Shown piece by piece: positions 55,601-64,000 of a stretch of 64,000 nt of DNA; position 1 is the first letter of the stretch, and each line of letters begins with the position of its first letter. The DNA lies in assembly GCF_002234675.1 (NCBI RefSeq), contig NC_019864.2, positions 15,083,582-15,147,581 on the forward strand. Reading direction: 5' to 3'. Made by a program: the position numbers and the translations under genes. The notes below the pieces were generated by a model. It ran no database searches and was not told the DNA's origin. It saw nothing but the letters and a program-made list of their open reading frames with translations. The stretch comes from Oryzias latipes. Its lineage: Eukaryota; Chordata; Actinopteri; Beloniformes; Adrianichthyidae.

Positions 55601-58306
55601 ACTCAGAACTGATGTTTGGACGGAGTTTCTGAACCGCTTTGGGGACATTAAAATCAGAGAGCTGTATGCTGCCACCGAGGGAAACATCGGCTTCATTAAC
55701 TACACATCCAAGATTGGAGCGGTGGGACGGGTCAATTTCGTGCATAGGGTAAAAGAAAAAATGTTTTTTCCTTTGTGAAATCTGTGAAAACAAGTTAACA
55801 TTTATTTTAAAAAAAGCAAGTTAAGAACAACTGAAAACCACAATGAAGCTGCAGCTTGTTATTCTCATGCATCAGTTGAACTATCGTCTCCTTTAGAATT
55901 AAATTTTTTTTTTGAAAACGATATAAAAAAGGTCAACCTTTTTTTTTAATTAAAAAAAACAAACTATATATTTTTAGACACAAAGACTAAACTTTGTTCC
56001 CTTCCCTAATAAAAATCAGCCTAAGGGTTCCCTTCCTTGTAAACCTTTGCAGATGTATTAGCAGTACATTTCAAAATAAGAGCATCTCCGTTCATTGCTG
56101 TACAGTGGAGCATTACAGATACCACCCTTCAGCTTTAGATCTGCTTTGTGTGGAGGATATAGGAAGGTTTGTTGAAAGCATCATCTAAGAATTTCTGACT
56201 TTATCTGATGAATATTTTTTTCCTCCCACAGTTTTTATTCCCTTACACGTTGATAAAGTTCGACATTGAGAAGGAGGAGCCTGTCAGAAACTCCCAGGGT
56301 CTCTGCATTGAAGCAGCTACAGGTGATTCACCATTAAACCTCAGGGTGTTCATGAAATTAATTCACGCAGCTCTTAAATTCTTTTTATTTGTCACATGAG
56401 GCTGATGTTTTTGTTCCTCTGTGTCTCGGTCAGGTGAGACGGGACTTTTGGTCGGAAAGATAACTCACAGGTCACCTTTTGTTGGCTATGCTGGCAATAA
56501 GCAGCAGACCGAGAAGAAACGGCTTAGTGACGTGTTAGAAAAAGGCGACTTGTATTTCAATACTGGCGATCTACTTCGGTTCGACAAAGACAACTTTGTA
56601 TACTTTCAGGATCGAGTCGGTGACACCTTCAGGTGGGTTTTCAGACACTGTAGTCCTAACGACTCAGAACCATGCTGTTTTTTTTAAGACTTTTCTGATA
56701 ATTTTTCGTAACAGGTGGAAAGGGGAGAATGTCGCCACGTCAGAGGTTGCAGACATCCTCACCATGGCTCACTGCATCCTGGAAGCAAACGTTTACGGAG
56801 TTAAAGTTGATGGTAAGGATTGCTGATTCATGGGAGCTTTGAAAAGTACTTCACAGATCTTTGGGCATTGATGGCTTTGATTGAATCCCCCCATCAGGCC
56901 ATGAAGGGCGCATCGGCATGGCAGCAGTCACTTTAAGAGAGGGCCAGGACTTCGACTGTTCAGACACCTACAGTTATGTGGTCAAGTACCTGCCCGCTTA
57001 CGCTCACCCCAGATTCATCCGCGTTCAGGTAAAAATAATGTCTGATTTGTTAAAAATAACAATTAGTTTTACATTTTTTTAAAGTCCCACTCCAATCATC
57101 TTTTGATCTATTTTAAAAACATGTTCTCAGTGATGTTTTGACTATGATGATGCCGTTTCTAGACAAAATCAAAAATCCTGTCGTTTTCTAGGACATAGTT
57201 TCTGCAGAGCGGTAGTAGTTCATCAGGAATTCACCTCTGAGTTTGTGGGCGGGGCTGTTGGTGTGGAGTAACCCGCCCCTCTTCCGCTCCCTGTTGTTGA
57301 GAGTTCTCTGTTCATACGCTCTCCTGCTAGCTTACAGCCAATCACACCCCAACCTAACATTACTGGTGCAACAAAAATGGTAAACAATATCGGAGCCATC
57401 CAGCTGTGAAGCTTTGAGCCAGATTCCAGCTTGGATGAGGGAAAAAAGCATGAATCTCTTGTATACTAATGGATGCATCAGAATGGAGCAGAGCAGGGAG
57501 CTTGTGGCCCAGCAGGTTAATTTTCTACGTCACAAATCATTTTTCAAACCGTAAATTTCGTCTGCTTCTGATTTACAACAATTTAAGAAATACAGGGAAA
57601 TGTAATTTTGAGCTGAATTTTCTTAATATGTCATTCATCATTGGTGAATAAAATGACTGTAACCAGAAGCGCACAGCTAAAAATGCAGTTTTTATTATTT
57701 TATTTCCTGCAACCTCTCATTGGTTTCAGATCTTTTTTTTTCCGGGGGGAACAGTTTAGGTTCCGTTTCGATAACTGAGGATTTACTCGCTGTGCTTCAT
57801 TCACACACTTGGGATTTTATGGGTAATTTCTTCTTTCAGCTCTGATGCAGCAGAGACAGAACCTTTGCCGTCACTAATAAGAGGGGGTGTTACAGAGTAT
57901 AAAGCACTGATGCTGTGGACTACAGCATAGATGGAGACCTAATGATCTATGACATGGACATCATTTTAAAGCGAATAATTGTATTAAGAGTATAAATCTG
58001 GTATACAAGCCAAATTGAAACGTTTGAGTCATTTTTGTCGTTAGATAATCCACGTCTCTGTGACATGAAGTAAGAAACAACGTCTTGTGGATTTGGGATG
58101 TATGATCCATTTCAAACCCTGTTTTGCAGCCCTGCCTGGAAATGACTGGGACATTCAAGATGAAGAAAGTCAAGCTGGTGGAGGAGGGATTCAACCCATC
58201 TCTAATCACTGATCCGTTATACTTTTTGGATCTGGAGAAGAAGAAATATGTGCTGCTGACGGAGGACATCTACAAAGCAATCACTTTGAAGGAAATCAAA
58301 CTCTAA
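49630..58306 (+). CDS. slc27a2: Very long-chain acyl-CoA synthetase / fatty acid transport protein 2
   Basis: Ten coding exons: 49630-50107, 52832-53041, 54686-54844, 55344-55468, 55554-55748, 56232-56322, 56434-56632, 56715-56812, 56898-57028, 58130-58306; 620 aa, the human FATP2 length. It activates very-long-chain and branched fatty acids (and bile acids) to CoA thioesters and promotes fatty-acid uptake, in ER, peroxisome and plasma membrane. The N-terminus ([19 protein letters not shown]) is a single hydrophobic anchor. The AMP-binding P-loop [15 protein letters not shown] (about 223-237) spans the exon 2/3 junction. [16 protein letters not shown] and the FATP signature [20 protein letters not shown] (about 477-496) follow. 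The C-terminal tripeptide IKL resembles the human LKL and may act as a weak PTS1. SLC27A2 is preferred over A3/A6 by near-identical blocks such as [18 protein letters not shown], and by synteny. A second in-frame ATG is at 49636. Confidence 0.95.
51342..51960. repeat. Long imperfect inverted repeat (fold-back) in slc27a2 intron 1
   Basis: The left arm (51342 to about 51610) and right arm (about 51620-51960) are reverse complements with gaps. Matched pieces: GGTGACCCTGA...AATCACACCAACAAAT, TCACGACA, TACATTTT, CAAAAGTAGT, AATGAAACACAAT, TGGGACATC and GATGATGACGTTTG. The right arm is somewhat longer. No coding sequence is present. This is either a decayed fold-back DNA transposon or an inverted duplication. 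Confidence 0.7.
52002..52215 (+). mobile_element. TTAA-associated MITE, copy 4
   Basis: The element at 52006-52211 starts CCCTTGTGCTATCCTAGGCA and ends TAGCACAAGGG. Flanks have decayed (GTAA left, CTAT right). It lies in slc27a2 intron 1, just after the fold-back sequence. Confidence 0.72.
53390..53560 (+). mobile_element. Short member of the AAGTCCCACTCCAAT TIR family (copy 3)
   Basis: Starts AAAAGTCGCACTCCGACCTG and ends TTTTCATTGGAGTGGGTCC, which are imperfect inverted termini about 160 bp apart. The interior (CATTTACAACAATTTGAATA, TTTTAAGCTTAATTTTC) matches the 3' half of the copy at 57081. It looks like an internally deleted MITE within slc27a2 intron 2. Confidence 0.65.
57081..57690 (+). 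mobile_element. AAGTCCCACTCCAAT TIR family, long copy (copy 4)
   Basis: Begins AAAGTCCCACTCCAATCATC and continues with TTTCTGCAGAGCGGTAGTAG, CCAATCACACCCCAACCTAA, ATTTACAACAATTTAAG and TTTTGAGCTGAATTTTC. It has the same order of blocks as the reverse-strand copy at 61383-62005. It lies in the last slc27a2 intron (57029-58129). The 3' terminus is eroded. Confidence 0.7.
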
Positions 58307-58545
58307 AACGGAGGCTATAGCTTTAAGAATTTTTTTTTAACAAATCTATCATGGACCATAACAGCTAACTAATCTCAGGGACAGACAACAAATCTTGTTT
58401 TAAGAGCCTTTTTTTTTTTTTAACGCAAGTACTGTTCATCTCTACAGTTTAACAAATCCTGTGAAGCAGACGGTGGGAGCCCATCTCACTGTTGGACTTA
58501 GGTAATTCTTTGAATAAAAGGTTAAATGCTTCATCCATGGTAAGA
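58307..58545 (+). other. slc27a2: 3' UTR of slc27a2
   Basis: Follows TAA at 58304-58306. The polyadenylation signal AATAAA lies at 58513-58518. The stretch from 58545 to 59340 is intergenic and AT-rich. Confidence 0.6.
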
Positions 58546-59039
58546 CCTGCTCTAACTTTAATGACCTTAAGTGCCTTACTGTGTAATCAGGTCAGAGAGG
58601 ACTTAAGGAGCTGCTGCCTGCACTCACAAACTCTGCAAACCTAATTCCTTCTTCAAAATCTCCCCAAAAAATATTTATTTGTAATGCCCTTCAGAATGTC
58701 TGAATTCATTCATCCATGTGTTTTTGTAGACTTTAGGGGGGGGGAAATGGTAATGGTATGTATTCTTTCTAATCTGGAAAAAATAAATAATATATTGTCT
58801 AGATATAAGGAAGATCAAACTTTTAACTAAATAATTCAGTTTAAATATTTGCCCAAAACACTTTTGGTGGTTCTAGGAAAGGGATGACACGGAACCACCA
58901 ACTAATGGCGTAGTTATAACACTGCCCCAATGAGTCAGATGTTTATGTAAATCAATGAGTGGAAAGGTTAACTTACGAAACTAAATTAAAAAAAAAAGGG
59001 GAAATTAAATAGTTAGAAGGTAATTCAAAAGAACTTTTG

Positions 59040-59170
59040 ATATAGAAGCCCCACTATAAAGCATGGTGGTGGCTGAATCATGATGTGGAAGTACATTTTA
59101 ATTGCTCTTTTGGTTAGAAATCTCAAGGTGAGCACGGCAGAAAACATTTGGCATTTGAAACCAAACTATA
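59040..59170 (+). mobile_element. Small Tc1/mariner transposase relic
   Basis: AAGCATGGTGGTGGCTGAAT followed by CATGATGTGG (59059-59088) reads KHGGG-stop-IMMW, the conserved Tc1 block preceding the DDE second Asp, with one stop codon. Only about 100 bp is recognisable. Confidence 0.45.
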
Positions 59171-59344
59171 TGTTAGTGAGGTGAGTGAAATAAAGGTAAA
59201 TTTGAAGAAAAACCTGATTTTTAATAATTCACAGTGTAAATAATCAAAAATCTTTTTACATTTTTTTTCATCTACCAAAATACTTTGTGTCAAAAAAATC
59301 TGCAAAAACATGAGACTCAAACTCGAGGGATATTTACTTTATAA

Positions 59345-60938
59345 ATGGATTTATTTAGTAATACAGTGGTATACTTAGAAATGTGTTGCAAAAGAAAAAA
59401 AAACAGAACCAAAATAAATAAAAAGAATGTCAGCCACACAGGAAAGAAAATAGTGTTGGGTTGAAGCAGAGTTATCATATCAAAAGAAAAATAGTACTGA
59501 TGTGCCATAATAAATTGTCTATTAGTACAAAAATACATTTCAGGGCACACAATACAGCATCCAGTATCACAAATAAAGGACGGGACCACGCTTCACAGCA
59601 GCCCCTCTCAAGTACATCTTTTAAAATCAGTTAAACCAAGCACTTCTTCTATTTTTGTAAATAAGAATAAAAAGTTTTCTGACAGTTAAAAATGCCTTAA
59701 GTAGTGTGTCGGTGTGTGTAGTAGGTTGGTATAAAAGTTGGACTTATTACTGCTTATGTCAGTTCCAAGGCTCAGGGGTTTAACCAGAATACAAACATAA
59801 CCAAGGTTAACTGCTGTCTCTTTTTTAAACAAATGTTTTCGCTCTTTTATACAAAATAACAAAGATGTAAAAAAGTTCATTTACAGAGAACCAAGGCCAT
59901 ATGCTAGCATTATGTACAGCCACAACTGAAACGTCTTCTAGCTTTGTGTATTTCCTCAGACTTCATATGCATAGCAGTAAAACAAAGCATACCTTTTCAT
60001 TAGCCCCAATTATTCTCGTGTGCTAAGTCCAAGTTCACGGTTGGTGAGAAAATGCAGACCCTCCTCCCGTCGGGATCGGTACAACTCAAGGACCCGATGT
60101 TTTGAACGGTTCGCAGAAAAGTCAATATGCAGGTAAGGCATCACTGCTTGCAGTGTATGATGGGGTTTTCCTCATGTGTTGAACTTAGTAATAACAGGCT
60201 TCTGGACCTGAGTCGTAGCACATGCATAGATCTCTAGACAGCAGGAGTTTGTAAAATCAAGTCAGTATATTTATCTACGATAGGTTTTTTTTTTTCTACA
60301 AAAACAGCGGTTTAATCAGAGCGTGCTCAGTCGAATGGGCACCTGACTCTTAATACTTCTTTTTATCCTTCTTCTTCTTGGGTTAAATGATGCAAAGGGC
60401 TTTCTTCAATGAGTCAGGCTCAGCCAGTCCTTCATGAATGGTAACACATGACCACCGAACTCAAAGGTTCAGTGTTAGCAAACGTTACCTTTTTTTTTTT
60501 TGAATCCACTAGAATACACAAAAATCCCACTGCAATATGAAAACTTTTTTTTTTATATGCTCGCACGTTTCTAACCTTTTAGAAAATTAGGTAAAAATGA
60601 CAAAATTGGATTATCCAGTCTGTGGCACTGGTCATGCATTCCAACTTCAGTTCCTTTGTTAAGATAACTTGTTTTTTTCTTCTTTTTTTTTGCAAGCCTC
60701 AAAAGCACCAAACCCCTCCCTCCCCCAAATATTAGTAAAGAAACTAAGTTAGAGCCTCATGGGTGTAACACTCCTCCAACTGTACGAGAATGTGGTTTTG
60801 AAATGTTGGGCACAGTAAACAATCGAGTTCAGACTTCATTGAGCGTTGTGCGCCCCCACCAGCAGACAGACGGGCGGACGGGGTGGGGGGGGGTCCCACT
60901 GCTCATCACATTCAGTAACAGGCCAGCTGTTGCCCTCC
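59345..60938 (-). other. tjp1: 3' UTR of tjp1
   Basis: About 1.6 kb of uninterrupted non-coding sequence follows the tjp1 stop codon on the minus strand. It ends near an AATAAA (plus-strand tttatt at about 59350-59355). Long 3' UTRs are usual for this gene. Several T/A homopolymers are present (60280, 60490, 60545, 60680). Confidence 0.5.
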
Positions 60939-63584
60939 TCAGAAGTGGTCAATGAGCACAGACACGCAGTTTGCACCCACCAGGTAGTTTGGGTCACCAG
61001 GGAGAGATTTGTTCTGCCAGGTTTTAGGATCACCTGCAGGGAAACAGCACAGCATTAGAATGATGCTCGCATGTTTTTACGCATGCTGCTGGGGCAAAAG
61101 AAAACAGAAGAGGCCAAGATGGAAACCATATTCAGAACTGGGCTTGCATGTCTTCTATGGATAGAAATGTCTGCTTATATGTAGAATAAAAGAAGTGACA
61201 CCCAGCCCTGATTATGTCTGCATGCAATATTTAAAAGCACATTTCAGCATCAACATCAGGAAAAAAGAAATAATAATAATTTTTATACAAATTCATGAAC
61301 ATTTCTATATTGATCATAGGTTAAAAAAAAAAGAAAAAGAAGAAGCGTTTTCATTTAAAAAACAACAACTCTTGAATCTTGAAGACCTACTCCAATGAAA
61401 ATGGTGCTTTTGGGGTTTTAACATGCTCTTGTGGGATTCTTCTGATGATGGAGGACAAATATGAATATAAAGAATATGAAGATTAGAAATTGCATTTGTG
61501 AGCATTTCTTTATCCAAATCATTGTGAATCAGAAGCAGATGCAAAAAGGCTGTTGGAAAAAGCTCTTAGGTATGATTTCGAATCTACTATGACGAGCCAC
61601 AAGTTCCCTGCTCTATTCTTATGCATCCTCTGATAAACCAAGAGATCCATGTGCGTCTTTGTTTTCCTCGTCTGAGCTGGAATCTGAATCGAAACTGTAA
61701 AGCTGGATAGCTCCAATATTTTTGTCGCACCTGTAATGTTAGGTTGTTGTTGTGAGGGGTGTAAGCTAGTGGGAGAGAGTGTAAACAAAGTGATAATGGG
61801 AAATGGGGGAGAAGTCACCCCTCGTCACCACTTCCACCCACAATTCAGAGGTGAATTATAATGAACTACTGTTGCTCTGCAGAAACTATGCCCTAGAAAA
61901 CGACAGTTTTTTTTTATTTTGACTAAAACCAGAATCCTCATAATTTGGTTCATAGATCATAACGCTTTACAAATAGATCAAAAGATGATTGGAGTGGGAC
62001 TTTAAGTTCTGTATAAACTACACAAAAAACAAATAGCAGATTTTTCTCTTTTGAATTTCCATGTTTTAACAATAAATGTGATGCATCAGTTCAAACATGA
62101 AAGCAGAAGCATCAAATGTGTAGATCCTTTACATTTTTTGTTAAATAAAAACAGAAATCCGAGTTTGTTGATGTGTTGGTATAAACAAAAACTATCAAAT
62201 TTAAAGTCGCTGTCGCTGACAGAACCAAGACCGCAGCAAGGAGAGGCTGACCAACAAAGATCTCCAAGAACAAAGTGGAATTGTCTGAAGGCGCACAGAG
62301 GAGCACAAGGAACATTTGAGACACTGGGAGCTTACACACACTGTGGCTCATGTTTATGTTCATGACTCCACCAGCAGGAGAACAATGAACAACATTGGAG
62401 CTCAAGGCAGAGCTGGAAGGAGAAAGCCTCAGCTTTCATAAACACTGCAGCACATCTTTACTTTGTTAGATAATGGAAACATTATTTTAGAGCAAATAAA
62501 ACAGATTTAACTTAAAGGTGATGAGATTGGAGGGAAAAAAGTGTTCTACTAAAAGAACCAGATTCCCGTCTTTTTCCTGTCTGAAAGAGTCAACCTGAAA
62601 TTAAAACGTTTAAACCTGGATCCTTTTTAATGACTCACTTTAATATTATTTATTTTAGATTAGGAAATGTGAAAATCTAATAGTGTTAAATCCTAAACTT
62701 AAACCACAAATGCAAAAAATACAGTAAATAAATCCAACAACCATGTTAATTGTTGTGTACAAGTAAATAAAATAAAAAAAGATTTTATTGAGTGACCTCC
62801 GTTTAGTGAGAGAGAAAAAAATGTCGATCACAGTTTTGTGTCTTTTTCACATTAAGGATGAGAAAAACCGCATACAGGCAGGAGTGTAAAGGGAAATGCG
62901 TTGGTTTGGGGAGATCTGCCTCCTCTGTTTCCACATGAGGCGCTTCAGACATATTCTGGTCTAAAACAACCAGCTGCAAAAAACTCAGCAAAAATGCGGC
63001 GTTTCGTCTGCTGACTCTCATTTTCAATATAGCCTCTGTAAACTGTGCAAAAAACACAAAAAAAACTGACGTCATGACAGACTGCACCAATTTATATATC
63101 ATGTGGATGCAGTATCTATGGAAATCTGTTAATAGTTGATATAACCCAACTTTCCTTTATTTTGATGTAAATTAACATCTTGTTTTTAAACAGATGATAA
63201 TTTCTTTTTTTCCGATTGTTTTGATTGATTGATTTCAGATTAATTTGTTTTCTGTTGAACGGATGCATTGTTAGACTCATTTTAAAGGCTAAAGAATACA
63301 ATTTCCCGCCACCAAACAGCCTATATGACTAGATAAAAGTGCAGGAAGTGAAGACAAGAGGTGATCATGAAACCATCTAACAAACTTTGATTAAAGCCAG
63401 ACCTCAGACCCCAAAATAGGACAGAGAGAGGACAGCGTACCCGACGAGGAGTCGGAGGATTTTAGAGCAAAAGACCAACCATCAGGGGTCATAGACGCAC
63501 AGTGAGGTAAGCGCAGCTCCACCGGCTTCAGGAACTTGAGTCCGTGAGGGCCACACATCACAAGTGGACTTAGCAGCGTTTCTC
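60939..63584 (-). CDS. tjp1: Tight junction protein 1 (ZO-1), last two coding exons (C-terminal end of ZU5 domain)
   Basis: Exons 63584-63441 and 61033-60939 join in phase, and the protein ends NYLVGANCVSVLIDHF. The first exon encodes GETLLSPLVMCGPHGLKFLK, PVELRLPHC and ASMTPDGWSFALKSSDSSSG; the second begins DPKTWQNKSLPGDPN. This is the C-terminus of ZO-1, the ZU5 domain of the scaffold that links claudins and occludin to actin at tight junctions. The ASMTPDGW segment corresponds to a region present in some ZO-1 isoforms; here it lies in the same exon as the ELRLPHC block. The PDZ, SH3 and GUK parts lie beyond position 64000. TJP1 is preferred over TJP2/TJP3 because only TJP1 has a ZU5 domain. 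Teleost a/b copy is not assigned. Confidence 0.95.
61383..62005 (-). mobile_element. AAGTCCCACTCCAAT TIR family, most complete copy (copy 5, inverted)
   Basis: Reading the minus strand, it begins AAAGTCCCACTCCAATCATC at 62005 and ends CATTTTCATTGGAGTAGGTC at about 61383. The termini are imperfect inverted repeats (AAGTCCCACTCCAAT against AAGACCTACTCCAAT). It is about 620 bp with no credible transposase and lies in the last tjp1 intron. The target duplication is not clear from the flanks. Confidence 0.7.
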
Positions 63585-64000
63585 CTGTACGGATACACAA
63601 CAAGGTTTAAAATCCTCAAAATAAACACACAGGAATTTGCCAGCACAAAAGGATTATCAGTTATCTAAGCGGGAGAGAGGGAAAAAAAAAAGATAAGATG
63701 CCACCTGGTGCCTGGCCTTCATTATGAGGGGCAATTAACTGTTACCTGACTTAGCAGGTAATTAAACAGACGCAGTCCCCCGGTGCTTCGTCTTAATTAA
63801 ACCGATTCTTGTCTACCAATGGATGCCAAACTGAAGGCTTATATATAACCAGTGTCTTACTGTAGTTAAGCTACTTATTTGCCCATTACATATTAGTTTA
63901 TATAATTAATTACTTGTTGACTCTTTAAAAAAACATGTTACGATGCTCTAATCTTATCAGGTAAAAACAGAAAACATGGCCACGTTTCTTTAACTTTTAG

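Overview
This window is vertebrate nuclear DNA, most likely from a ray-finned (teleost) fish. The evidence is GT-AG introns, vertebrate-type orthologues, compact introns, tRNA-derived SINEs, Tc1/mariner remains and small TIR elements. No prokaryotic, viral or CRISPR feature was seen. All gene models below were built by hand from splice sites and reading frame, with codon phase checked across every junction.

There are seven protein-coding genes: ctdspl2 (minus, 5' half only, runs off the left edge), sqor (minus, complete), atp8b4 (plus, complete), galk2 (minus, complete), cep152 (plus, complete), slc27a2 (plus, complete) and tjp1 (minus, only the last two coding exons and 3' UTR, runs off the right edge). 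From memory, the human orthologues of all seven lie on chromosome 15q, so this looks like a compact conserved synteny block. Modelled lengths are sqor 438 aa, atp8b4 1203 aa, galk2 458 aa, cep152 1588 aa and slc27a2 620 aa, all close to the human proteins as I remember them.

Layout: 1-6100 ctdspl2 with a GC-richer promoter region near 5.4-6.2 kb; 6.9-11.9 kb sqor; 12.1-15.6 kb an intergenic stretch with a SINE and a TTAA element; 15.6-29.3 kb atp8b4, whose first coding exon (about 16.07 kb) is separated from exon 2 (19.45 kb) by a decayed Tc1 transposon and a long TA microsatellite; 29.6-32.7 kb galk2, tail-to-tail with atp8b4 and head-to-head with cep152; 33.3-44.7 kb cep152; 44.7-49.3 kb repeat-bearing intergenic DNA; 49.3-58.5 kb slc27a2; 59.3-64.0 kb tjp1, tail-to-tail with slc27a2.

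The genes do not form a functional operon-like unit. They cover a nuclear/transcriptional phosphatase, mitochondrial sulfide oxidation, phospholipid flipping, N-acetylgalactosamine phosphorylation, centriole duplication, very-long-chain fatty-acid activation and tight-junction scaffolding. The most unusual structures are in cep152: a 79-bp near-perfect copy of its own coding sequence placed right after a splice donor, a tandem duplication of the exon 1 donor, and two probable GC-AG introns, one of them 87 nt and open in frame. Other notable items are two families of small inverted-repeat transposons in several copies, and a roughly 620-bp fold-back sequence in slc27a2 intron 1.
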